A stretch of DNA of 64,000 bases, from positions 3,975,001 to 4,039,000 of the forward strand of contig NZ_CP108568.1 in NCBI RefSeq assembly GCF_036010485.1. The letters run 5' to 3'. Below are positions 27,147-34,843 of the stretch, piece after piece (position 1 is the first letter of the stretch; every line of letters starts with the position of its first letter). This stretch comes from Streptomyces sp. NBC_01198. GTDB lineage: Bacteria; Actinomycetota; Actinomycetes; Streptomycetales; Streptomycetaceae. A program made the position numbers and the translations under genes. The notes under the pieces were generated by a model that saw nothing but the letters and a program-made list of their open reading frames with translations, ran no database searches and had not been told where the DNA came from.

Positions 27147-28163
27147 GTGACCGAACCATCCACCGGCAACGTCGTCAGCTCGCTCGACGAACTCGTGGGC
27201 AACACGCCGATGCTGCGGCTGCGCCTGCCCGGTCTGCCCGCGGGCGCGAACGTGCTGGCCAAGCTGGAGGCGGCCAACCCGCTGTCCAGCATCAAGGACC
27301 GCGCCGCGCTGTTCATGCTGCGCGCCGCCGAGGAGTCCGGCGCCCTGCGGCCCGGCGGGACGGTCATCGAGTCGACCTCGGGCAACACCGGTATCGCGCT
27401 GGCCGCGCTGGCCGCCGCCCGCGGCTACGGCTGCCGGATCGTGCTGCCAGACAACGCCTCGCGGGAACGGCTGCTGACGCTGCGCATGCTCGGCGCCGAG
27501 GTCGAGTTCACCGACCACACCCTCGGCTTCGCCGCCTGCGTGGAGCGCGCGGAGAAGCTGCACGCCGGGACCGACGGCTCCTGGTACGCCGGCCAGCACG
27601 TCAACGCCGACAACGTACGGGCCCACTACGAGACGACCGGCCCGGAGATCTGGCGGGACACCGGCGGCCGGGTCGACCACCTGGTGTGCACGGTCGGCAC
27701 CGGCGGCACCCTGACCGGCATCGCCCACTTCCTGCGCGAGCGCAACCCGCGCCTGCGGGTCGTGGCCGTCGAGCCCGCGGGCTCGCCGCTGCTGTCCGGC
27801 GGCGACCCGGGACCGCACCGCATCCCCGGGCTGAACGGCGGATTCACCAGCCCGGTCACCGACGTCGCGGTGATCGACGAGGTGATCGTGGTCGAGGACG
27901 CGGACGCGGCGGCCACCACCCGGGCCATCGCCGCCGCCACCGGACTGCTGGTCGGCGTGTCCTCCGGCGCGGCCGCGTACGGCTGTGTCGAGCTGGCCCG
28001 CCGCCACGACCTGGACGGTGCCACCGTCGTCACGGTCTTCCCCGACACCGGGGAGCGCTACCTCAGCTGGTGGTCGGACGCGCCGGCGCCGGTGGCCGCC
28101 CAGGCCTCCGTGGACGCCCAGCCCCCGCTCGGCGCCGGTGCCGCCGCGCGCCCGGCCGGCTGA
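27147..28163 (+). CDS. cysteine synthase-like PLP enzyme (CysK/SbnA family)
   Basis: 338 residues, fold-type II PLP enzyme. Schiff-base Lys in LSSIKDRAALF, substrate loop STSGNTG, PLP-phosphate loop GTGGTLTG, and EPAGSPLLSGG and FPDTGERYLS are all present. The family replaces the acetyl or phosphoryl group of activated serine with a nucleophile: sulfide for CysK, glutamate for SbnA, ureas or heterocycles in other specialised pathways. With a CysE-like gene next and no SbnB partner visible, it most likely makes a beta-substituted alanine from O-acetylserine; the nucleophile is unknown. GTG start after GGAGGG, divergent from the NRPS. Confidence 0.85.
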   Translation: MTEPSTGNVVSSLDELVGNTPMLRLRLPGLPAGANVLAKLEAANPLSSIKDRAALFMLRAAEESGALRPGGTVIESTSGNTGIALAALAAARGYGCRIVLPDNASRERLLTLRMLGAEVEFTDHTLGFAACVERAEKLHAGTDGSWYAGQHVNADNVRAHYETTGPEIWRDTGGRVDHLVCTVGTGGTLTGIAHFLRERNPRLRVVAVEPAGSPLLSGGDPGPHRIPGLNGGFTSPVTDVAVIDEVIVVEDADAAATTRAIAAATGLLVGVSSGAAAYGCVELARRHDLDGATVVTVFPDTGERYLSWWSDAPAPVAAQASVDAQPPLGAGAAARPAG

Positions 28164-28168
28164 CGGGG

Positions 28169-28759
28169 GTGCGCACCCTGCCCGCCTGGCGCCGGCGGAT
28201 CGGCGAGACGCTCGACGTCATCGTGACCCGCGACCCCTCGGTCCGCTCCCGTACCGAGGCGCTGCTGCATCCGACCGTGCTGGCCCTGGTCGGCCACCGC
28301 ACCGGCAGCTTCCTCCACCGCCACGGCCGCTGCCTGACCGCGCGCCTGGTGTGCACCGCCACCAAGGTGCTCACCGGCGGCATCGACATCCACCCGGGCG
28401 CGCGGATCGGCCGGCGGTTCTTCGTCGACCACGGCAGCGGGGTGGTGGTCGGCGAGACCGCCGTCATCGGTGACGACGTGTCGCTGTTCCACCAGGTCAC
28501 CCTGGGCTCGGTCGGCTGGTGGCACGAGCGGGAGCACCCCGGTCCCGGCGGCCGCCGCCATCCGGTGCTCGGCAACGGAGTGACGGTGGGTGCTGGCGCG
28601 ACCCTGCTCGGACCCATCACCATCGGTGACGACGCGCTGATCGGCGCGATGTCCCTGGTGCTCGGCGATGTGCCCAAGGGGGTGCACGTACGCGCCCCGC
28701 AGGCGGTCGTCGCGCAGCATCCCCACCGGAACGGATCGGAACGGACCCATGAATCCTGA
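28169..28759 (+). CDS. serine O-acetyltransferase-like protein (CysE family)
   Basis: 196 residues. A short helical N terminus is followed by a left-handed beta-helix of hexapeptide repeats: GIDIHPGARIG, FVDHGSGVVVGETA, HQVTLGSVG, GNGVTVGAGATLLGPITIG. These are the CysE active-site segments. The product should be O-acetyl-L-serine for the preceding CysK-like enzyme. It starts 5 bp after that gene (GTG) and overlaps the next by 11 bp. A house-keeping role in cysteine supply is possible, but the operon argues for a pathway-specific copy. Confidence 0.82.
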   Translation: MRTLPAWRRRIGETLDVIVTRDPSVRSRTEALLHPTVLALVGHRTGSFLHRHGRCLTARLVCTATKVLTGGIDIHPGARIGRRFFVDHGSGVVVGETAVIGDDVSLFHQVTLGSVGWWHEREHPGPGGRRHPVLGNGVTVGAGATLLGPITIGDDALIGAMSLVLGDVPKGVHVRAPQAVVAQHPHRNGSERTHES

Positions 28760-30050
28760 GCGTTCACTGCTGCTCGTCGGCGCCACCGACGAGACCGTCG
28801 CCAAGGCCAAGCAACTGGGCCTGCACGTCCTGCTGCTGCAGCACCCGACCAAGGTCACCGCCGAGCAGGAGCGGCTCGCCGACCACCTGGAGGTCGTGGA
28901 CTACACGCGCTGGGACCTGGTGGAGCCGATAGCGTCGCGACTGCACGACTCCCCCGGCTTCGCCGCCGCCACCTCGATCACCGAACCCGGCCTGGAGAAC
29001 GCCGCCCGCGTCAACGACCTGTTAGGGCTGGGCGGCACCGGCTGGGAGGTGGCCCGCCGCTTCCGCGACAAGGCGGTGATGCGCGAGCACCTGGCGGCCC
29101 TGGACCCGGACGCCGTCGGTGCCCGGACGCTGGCCGCGCGGGCCGACCTGGACGACTTCGGCGAGCGGTACGGCTACCCCTTCATCGTCAAGCCGACCGA
29201 CGCCACCGCGAGCATCGGCGTGCAGCGCCTCGACGGCCCCGCCGACGCCGACCGGGTCTGGGCCGAGGTGCGCCGGCTGTCGGGCACCAGGACCGACCGG
29301 GTCTCGACGCTGATGCTGCTGCGGGACTTCCTGATGGAGGAGTATCTGGACGGCCCGGAATACAGCGTCGAGTCCTTCAGCGCCGCCGGCCGCCACGTGG
29401 TCATCGCCGTCACCGAGAAGTTCACCGACCCCGCGCACTTCGCCGAGCTCGGGCACGCGGTCCCCGCCCGGCTCCCCCCGGCGGTCGAGGAGCGGGTGCG
29501 CGCGGCCGTCACCGGCTTCCTCGACCGGCTCGGCGTCAGGGACGGCGTCTGCCACACCGAGATCCGCGTCGGCGCCCGCGGCCCCCGCGTCATCGAGAGC
29601 CACAACCGGATCGCCGGCGACGCCATCCCCGACCTGGTGCACAGCGTCTACGGCATCGACACCGTCACGCTCGCCCTCGCCGCCCCCTTCGGGCTGGCGC
29701 CGCGGCTCCCCGACCGGCCTGAACCGCACGGCGGCGCCGCCGTACGCTCCCTGGTCGGCTCGCCGGGCGACACCGTCGAGTCGGTCGACGGCGTGTCCGA
29801 GGCGCAGGCGCTGGACGACGTGCTGGCGGTACGTGTCAGCGCCAAGCCGGGCGAGACCGTACGCCCGCTGCGGGACAACTGGGACCGGCTGGGCCTGGTC
29901 GCGGTGACCGGCGCGGACACCACCGCGGCCGTCGCGCGCGGGGCCGAAATCATCGCCGACGTGGTGCGGGTCCTGCTGAAGGATCCCGGCGGCCGGCCGG
30001 GCGTCGCCCGGGTCGCCGCGGTCAGCGACCGGACGGTGATCAGCGCATGA
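28749..30050 (+). CDS. ATP-grasp ligase 1 (L-amino acid ligase type)
   Basis: 433 residues. It has an N-terminal Rossmann-like domain (LLLVGATDETVAKAKQLGL), then an ATP-grasp fold: YPFIVKPTDATASIGV (ATP-binding Lys), MEEYLDGPEYSVESF, and the metal-binding end HTEIRVG...VIESHNRIAGD. This resembles BacD-type dipeptide ligases that activate a carboxylate as acyl phosphate and couple it to an amine. The start lies inside the CysE-like gene (11-bp overlap). Codon 92 is TTA (29022-29024), a bldA signal. Substrates are not predictable. Confidence 0.82.
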   Translation: MNPERSLLLVGATDETVAKAKQLGLHVLLLQHPTKVTAEQERLADHLEVVDYTRWDLVEPIASRLHDSPGFAAATSITEPGLENAARVNDLLGLGGTGWEVARRFRDKAVMREHLAALDPDAVGARTLAARADLDDFGERYGYPFIVKPTDATASIGVQRLDGPADADRVWAEVRRLSGTRTDRVSTLMLLRDFLMEEYLDGPEYSVESFSAAGRHVVIAVTEKFTDPAHFAELGHAVPARLPPAVEERVRAAVTGFLDRLGVRDGVCHTEIRVGARGPRVIESHNRIAGDAIPDLVHSVYGIDTVTLALAAPFGLAPRLPDRPEPHGGAAVRSLVGSPGDTVESVDGVSEAQALDDVLAVRVSAKPGETVRPLRDNWDRLGLVAVTGADTTAAVARGAEIIADVVRVLLKDPGGRPGVARVAAVSDRTVISA

Positions 30051-31468
30051 GCGTCCTGATCCTGCACCGCAACCCCTTCGCCGCCTTCCCCTACCGCCAG
30101 TGGCTGGACGGCCTGGCCCCCGGGCTCGACGCCGGCACGCCGTACGCGGGTGACATCGTCGTCCTCGCCGCCCGCGACAAGGTCGAGCTGGCCGGTGAGG
30201 AGGTCCCCGGCGACGCCGGCCACGGCTTCTCCCACCTGGAGGTCTTCGACACCCTGGACGACGCGGCGGTCCCGGCCCGGGCGCTCGCCCTCGCCGAGCA
30301 GTACGGCGTCACCCATGTCGTCGCCCACCACGAGGCGGACGTCGTCCTCGCCGCCTCCCTGCGCGAACGCCTCGGCCTGGACGGCGCCTGGAGCGCCGAC
30401 ATCACGCCCTTCCGCGACAAGCTGCTGATGAAGCAGCTGGCCGTGCGGGCCGGCATCGAGGTCGCCCCGCACGCCGCGCCCGCCACCGCCGAGCAGGTCC
30501 GCGACTTCGCCGCGGAGCACGACTTCCCGGTCGTGCTCAAGGACCGCTCCGGCTACAACTCCATCGGCCTGCGCATCATCGCCGACAAGGAGGAGCTGGA
30601 CCTGCGACTGGCGCAGGCCTACGGCGACGGTTCGCGGGAGGACCTGCTCGTCGAGGCGTACGTCCCCGGGCGGATGTGCCACGTCGACGGCCTGGTGGTG
30701 GACGGCAGGACGGTGGCCGCCTGGCCCTCCCAGTACCAGTACGAGCTGGCCTCCTTCGGCGCCGACCCCGGCCCGCGTGTCGACCTGACACTCGACCTGG
30801 ACGACCCGCTCACCCCGCGGCTGCTCGCGCTGGTCGAGGCGACCCTGGCCGCCCTGAAGCCGGCCGGCTCCCGGCTGCGCACGCACGCCTTCCACGCGGA
30901 GGTCTTCCACACCCCCGACGACCGCCTGGTGCTGTGCGAGATCGCCGGCCGCTCGGGCGGCGCCAAGATCCGCGAGGTCTTCGAGACGCTCTTCGGCATC
31001 CAGCTCGCGGTCCAGGTGACCCGCGCGGAGGCCGGCCTCCCGCTGCCGTCGGTCGAGGGCCCCACGGACGAGGCGGGCCTGTTACGGCCGCGCTGCATGT
31101 CGGGGCAGGTACTCACGATGAAGCGGCCCGGCCTGGTGCGGTCGCTGCCCGCCGTCCCTGCGGACGCCTGGGTGCGGGGCTTCTGGCTCTTCGCCGAGGA
31201 GGGCCAGGTCATCGCGCCGGCCGCCGGCTCGGCGGACTTCCTGACCGCGGCGGTGGGTTCGGCGCCCACCCGGGTGGAGTGCGAGGCGAGGCTCCGCGAC
31301 CTGGGCGACCGCGTCATCGCGGCGACGGTGATCGAGCCGCGGCCCGAGGGTGCCGGGGCGGCGCCCGGGGGTGCCGGGGCGGCGCCCGGGGGTGCCCCGC
31401 CGCTGCCTCGGGGTGCCGCGCCGGCGTCGCACGAGGAGGGCGCAGCCCGGCCGGCGGATGCCTCATGA
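30047..31468 (+). CDS. ATP-grasp ligase 2
   Basis: 473 residues. An N-terminal domain (SVLILHRNPFAAFPYRQWL) precedes an ATP-grasp domain with FPVVLKDRSGYNSIGLRI, VEAYVPGRMCHVDGLVVDG and the metal-binding HAEVFHTPDDRLVLCEIAGR. It is distinct from ligase 1, so the operon can form two amide or ester bonds. The last 40 residues are a Gly/Ala/Pro tail encoded by a 21-bp direct repeat. ATGA overlap on both sides; codon 346 is TTA (31082-31084). Confidence 0.82.
   Translation: MSVLILHRNPFAAFPYRQWLDGLAPGLDAGTPYAGDIVVLAARDKVELAGEEVPGDAGHGFSHLEVFDTLDDAAVPARALALAEQYGVTHVVAHHEADVVLAASLRERLGLDGAWSADITPFRDKLLMKQLAVRAGIEVAPHAAPATAEQVRDFAAEHDFPVVLKDRSGYNSIGLRIIADKEELDLRLAQAYGDGSREDLLVEAYVPGRMCHVDGLVVDGRTVAAWPSQYQYELASFGADPGPRVDLTLDLDDPLTPRLLALVEATLAALKPAGSRLRTHAFHAEVFHTPDDRLVLCEIAGRSGGAKIREVFETLFGIQLAVQVTRAEAGLPLPSVEGPTDEAGLLRPRCMSGQVLTMKRPGLVRSLPAVPADAWVRGFWLFAEEGQVIAPAAGSADFLTAAVGSAPTRVECEARLRDLGDRVIAATVIEPRPEGAGAAPGGAGAAPGGAPPLPRGAAPASHEEGAARPADAS
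31349..31390 (+). repeat. 21-bp direct repeat in the ligase 2 tail
   Basis: Two perfect copies of GGTGCCGGGGCGGCGCCCGG(G) in tandem encode GAGAAPG units; a third degenerate copy follows. Confidence 0.7.
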
Positions 31469-32730
31469 CGCAGACACCGTCGTCCGTGCGCGTCAAGTAC
31501 ATGCTGGGCATGGTCGTCGACGCGACCGGCAGCGGGATGTACCTGCCCCTGTCGCTGCTCTACTTCCACCACGTCACCGGCCTGCCGCTCACCCAGGTCG
31601 GCGTGATCGTGACGACCGCGTCGGTGATCGGCCTGATCAGCAACCCGGTCGCCGGCATCCTCATCGACCGCTTCAGCGCCCGCGCCGTCCTGGTCGGCGG
31701 TTACGTGCTGCGCGCCGCGGCCTTCTGCACGTATCCCCTGGTGCACAACGGCGTGGTGATGTTCGCCGTCGTGCTGCCGGTCGCCCTCGGCGACACCTCC
31801 TACCCGCCGTCCATCCAGTCCTTCGTCGCGGAGATCGTGCGCGGCACCGACCGGGACAAGCTGCTCGCCCTGCAACGCAGCCTGCGCAACGCCGGGATGG
31901 GCGTGGGCGGCCTGCTCGCGGGCGCGGCCCTGGCCGTCGGCGACTCCGGCTACTACGTCGTGGTGCTCGGCGCGGCCGCCGGCTACCTGCTCTCGGCCGC
32001 CCTGCTCAGTACGATCCGCCCCGGCGCCCCCGCCCAGCCGGCCGGCGAGCGGGCGTCCCGCAAGGGCGGTTACCGGATGGTGGCGCGCAACCGCCCCTTC
32101 CTGAGCCTGACGCTGCTCAACATCCCCACCGCCTTCGGCTACATGGTCCTTTCGGTGGCACTGCCGGTCTACCTCACCCGTCAACTGGACGCGCCGGTCT
32201 CGCTGGTGGGCGTCCTCTACGCGGTCAACACCGTCGGCATCGCGGTGCTGCAGATCCCGGTCAGCCGGGTGCTGGTGAGATACCGCAGGACCCGGGCGGT
32301 GGCCCTCGGAGCAGGCATCTTCGCGCTGTCCTTCGTCACCTTCGCGGTGCTCGGCAGCCTGTCGAGCGGCGCCGCGCTGATCGCCGGGGTCTTCGCCGCG
32401 ACCGCCACCTTCACCGCCGGCGAGCTGCTGCACGGCGCCATGGCCTCCGCGCTGGTCGCCCAGGCCGCGCCCGAGGAGACCCGCGGCCGGCACCTGTCGG
32501 TCTACCAGCTGTCGTGGGCGGTCCCCATCGCGCTGGCACCGACCGTACTGACCGCGCTGCTGTCGCTGTCGGCCACCGGGATGTGGCTGCTGCTCGCCGC
32601 GGGCACGGCGGGCTCCGCGCTGGGCGTGCTGCGCCTGGAGCGCACGCTGCCGCCGGCCGCGGTGCACCCGGTGCTGCCCGCTGCAGAACCCGCTCTGACC
32701 ACCACCAGTACCGCACGAGAGGTTGCGTGA
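31465..32730 (+). CDS. MFS transporter of the biosynthetic operon
   Basis: 421 residues with about 12 transmembrane helices and a basic central loop (ERASRKGGYRMVARNR). Motifs include GLISNPVAGILIDRFSARAVLVGG (motif A-like). Position between the ligases and the methyltransferase, with ATGA and GTGA overlaps, suggests export of the product or self-resistance. Sequence class does not identify the substrate. Confidence 0.88.
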   Translation: MTQTPSSVRVKYMLGMVVDATGSGMYLPLSLLYFHHVTGLPLTQVGVIVTTASVIGLISNPVAGILIDRFSARAVLVGGYVLRAAAFCTYPLVHNGVVMFAVVLPVALGDTSYPPSIQSFVAEIVRGTDRDKLLALQRSLRNAGMGVGGLLAGAALAVGDSGYYVVVLGAAAGYLLSAALLSTIRPGAPAQPAGERASRKGGYRMVARNRPFLSLTLLNIPTAFGYMVLSVALPVYLTRQLDAPVSLVGVLYAVNTVGIAVLQIPVSRVLVRYRRTRAVALGAGIFALSFVTFAVLGSLSSGAALIAGVFAATATFTAGELLHGAMASALVAQAAPEETRGRHLSVYQLSWAVPIALAPTVLTALLSLSATGMWLLLAAGTAGSALGVLRLERTLPPAAVHPVLPAAEPALTTTSTAREVA

Positions 32731-33407
32731 CCGTCATGGGGATGTCCAGTTGGCGTGTACTCGGCGCGGAGGACCCGGAGTTCGCCCAGGAGGAGGTCGC
32801 GAGCCAGGGCGGTCTCGTCAGCCAGTTGCGGCCGCTGATCGCCGAGTTGAGCAAGCCGGGGGACCTGGTCTTCGACCCGTTCGCCGGCTGGGGCACGACC
32901 CTGGTGGCCTGCGCGGCCGAAGGGCGGCGCGGGGTCGGCATCGAGGTCAACCCGGCCCGCGCGGCGGAGGCCGGGCAGCGCGTCGCCCGCTTCCCCGAGC
33001 AGCGCATGCTCTGCGGCGACGCCCGCAGGCCGCCGCTCGACCCGGACACCGTGGACCTGGTCCTGTGCGACCTGCCCTACTTCGGCACCGACCTGGACCT
33101 CGACGCGCCCGACCCCGGCCAGCTGTACGCGCTGCGCGACTACGACGCCTACCTGGCCGCGCTCGACGAGGCCTTCACCGCCGTCGCCCGGGTGATGCGG
33201 CCGGGCGCGTACGCGGTCGTCGCCGTCCAGAACCGCCGGATCGCGGACCGGTTCGTCCCGCTTGCCTGGGACGCGGCCCGGGTGCTCGGCCGCCATCTGA
33301 CCCTGGGGGACGAGCGCGTCCACCTCTACGACTGGCCGGTCAAGGACGGCGACGACCCGATGCGGACGAACCGGTCGCACGAGTACCTGCTGATGGCCAG
33401 GAAGTGA
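32727..33407 (+). CDS. small DNA-methylase-like SAM methyltransferase
   Basis: 226 residues. The SAM-binding motif DPFAGWGTTLVACAAEGRRGV and the catalytic tetrad-like DLPYFG have the order and sequence of N4/N6 amino-methyltransferases (compare D/N/S-P-P-Y, here DLPY). There is no room for a target-recognition domain and no restriction gene nearby, so it may methylate an amino group or ring nitrogen of a small molecule, or RNA. GTG start overlaps the MFS stop (GTGA) after GAGAGG; the ATG at 32736 is an alternative. Confidence 0.75.
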   Translation: MTVMGMSSWRVLGAEDPEFAQEEVASQGGLVSQLRPLIAELSKPGDLVFDPFAGWGTTLVACAAEGRRGVGIEVNPARAAEAGQRVARFPEQRMLCGDARRPPLDPDTVDLVLCDLPYFGTDLDLDAPDPGQLYALRDYDAYLAALDEAFTAVARVMRPGAYAVVAVQNRRIADRFVPLAWDAARVLGRHLTLGDERVHLYDWPVKDGDDPMRTNRSHEYLLMARK

Positions 33408-33441
33408 GCCACCCGCGGGGCCACCCGTGGAGCCGCCGCGC

Positions 33442-34317
33442 TCAGACGGCCTCGCCGTCGGCCGGGACGGTCACGGCCGAGGCGGCGTCCGCCAGGGACT
33501 CCGCCTCGGTGCGGGCCATCCGGTAGCCGAGCTGGAAGCGGTGCTGGGCGCCGTACTGCTCGCGCAGCACCGCGATGTGCCCCTGCACGGACCGCAGGCT
33601 CATGCCGAGGCGGCGGGCGATGGCCTTGTCGGAACGCCCCTCGATCAGCAGCGCCTTGATGGCCTGCCGCATGTCCGGCACGACCTCGCCCGCGGCGTCT
33701 GCGGCCCGCACCGGACGGAACGGGAACCGCTCGGCCCGCACCCACGCCCGCTCGAAGACGTCACCGAGGAAGGCGACGACGGCCCGGTCCCGGATCAGCG
33801 CGGCGCTGTCCAGGCGTTCGCCGCCCGGGATCAGGGCGATCGCGCCGTCCACGATGATCAGCGGGTCGAAGAACTCCGGCAGCGTACGCACCTCGACGCC
33901 GTGCGCCAGCACCTTCTGCACGTACTTCTTGGCCGGCTCGGAGAAGCGGGCGCTGTGCTGGAACAGCGTCCGCATCGCCACCCCGCGCGCCAGCGGCCCG
34001 CGCACCGTCGCGAAGGCCTCCTCCAGCGTGCCGCCGGCCCCCGGTCCGTCCGGCTGCGCGCTGAGAATCTCCCGCTCCGCCCGCCACAGCACCTCCCCGA
34101 CCGCCTCCCGCACGGCCCCCCGCCCCTCGACGTACCGGATCCGCCCCCGCGCCTCCCCCGCCTCGCCGTCCCCGCCCTCGGCGAGGACCAGTCGGACCGC
34201 GGTCTGCGTGGCGTACCGCTCGAGGCTGCTGAGGGTGTCGGCGATCCGCAGCAGCGACTCCAGCGATAAGTTGACGGGCGTCGCGCCCCCTTGCGTCGAT
34301 GTACTGCCTGCGCTCAT
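33442..34317 (-). CDS. LuxR-type regulator with TTA codon
   Basis: 291 residues. The N-terminal two thirds resemble the PLD/TrmB-like sensor part of Streptomyces cluster-associated regulators (RAEREILSAQPDG, VAMRTLFQHSARF, EFFDPLIIVDGAIALIPGG). The C terminus is a LuxR-type helix-turn-helix (IKALLIEGRSDKAIARRLGM SLRSVQGHI). The ATG at 34317 is preceded by AAAGGAC; the upstream frame is not family-like. Codon 17 is TTA (34267-34269), so translation should need the bldA tRNA. It converges on the biosynthetic operon. Confidence 0.83.
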   Translation of the reverse strand: MSAGSTSTQGGATPVNLSLESLLRIADTLSSLERYATQTAVRLVLAEGGDGEAGEARGRIRYVEGRGAVREAVGEVLWRAEREILSAQPDGPGAGGTLEEAFATVRGPLARGVAMRTLFQHSARFSEPAKKYVQKVLAHGVEVRTLPEFFDPLIIVDGAIALIPGGERLDSAALIRDRAVVAFLGDVFERAWVRAERFPFRPVRAADAAGEVVPDMRQAIKALLIEGRSDKAIARRLGMSLRSVQGHIAVLREQYGAQHRFQLGYRMARTEAESLADAASAVTVPADGEAV

Positions 34318-34605
34318 GACATCGTCCTTTACCTGGATTTCCTCCTGGTCACGGTGCCGCGGCCACGGGCGCGTCCCCCCTCCCCGCCCCCCGGACCCCC
34401 TTCCCCCGGCCAGGCCCCCGCCGGCCCCGCGCACACCGATGCCGTTATGCCACACCCCACCCGCCCCGGCTTCTTCCCGGTTGCCCTCCACCGGGTCCCT
34501 CGCGCCGCGACCGCCCTCCAGAGCCCGCACCACGCGGACCGGCACCCACGGATCAGTGCTCACGTCCCGCCCACCGGAGTCCGGCAGGCGGGACGGCTCC
34601 CGTGG

Positions 34606-34740
34606 TCAGAACGAGTTCGCGTCGATCCAGCCGTCACCCATCGGGTCCTGCATGACCTCGCACATCGCGATGTTGTACGACCCCGTCGCGGTGGCGCTGC
34701 TGATGACCTTGCCCCGCGGGATCCCGGCGGCAGTGACTCG
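34606..34740 (-). pseudogene. C-terminal remnant of an unidentified gene
   Basis: An open frame of about 45 codons with strong GC third positions ends in a TGA at 34606-34608: ...GIPRGKVISSATATGSYNIA then MCEVMQDPMGDGWIDANSF. No start codon with a ribosome site is found upstream before the inverted repeat at 34782. It looks like the broken end of a gene next to tRNA-Ala. I do not recognise the family. Confidence 0.35.
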
Positions 34741-34781
34741 CGAACGCGAGCCGCAGGCTGATGCGTGCGGAATGCGTGCCG

Positions 34782-34830
34782 CAGGCCAGTGGCCTCCTCA
34801 CCCTGACCGGGTGAGGAGGCCACTGGCCTG
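34782..34830. terminator. 22-bp perfect inverted repeat after tRNA-Ala
   Basis: CAGGCCAGTGGCCTCCTCAC... and its exact complement form a 22-bp stem with a 5-nt loop (34804-34808), 13 bp beyond the 3' end of tRNA-Ala. Probably its terminator, although no T tract follows. Confidence 0.65.
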
Positions 34831-34843
34831 CGAAGAACACGAG

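Larger units (their letters stand above)
22738..34317. other. candidate biosynthetic gene cluster (11.6 kb)
   Basis: Two divergent arms: NRPS plus tautomerase leftward; CysK-like, CysE-like, ATP-grasp 1, ATP-grasp 2, MFS and methyltransferase rightward, with every junction from CysE onward overlapping by 4 to 11 bp. A LuxR-type regulator converges on the right arm. TTA codons occur in both arms and the regulator. The limits are inferred from gene content; the SARP, MFS and azoreductase genes to the left may also belong. Confidence 0.65.

Noticed and set aside
27147..28163. CysK-like gene considered as SbnA (diaminopropionate pathway)
   Set aside because: No SbnB-type dehydrogenase is adjacent and a serine O-acetyltransferase is, which favours an O-acetylserine substrate.
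32727..33407. Methyltransferase considered as part of a restriction-modification or BREX-type defence system
   Set aside because: No nuclease, helicase or specificity gene nearby; it is overlapped with biosynthetic genes.
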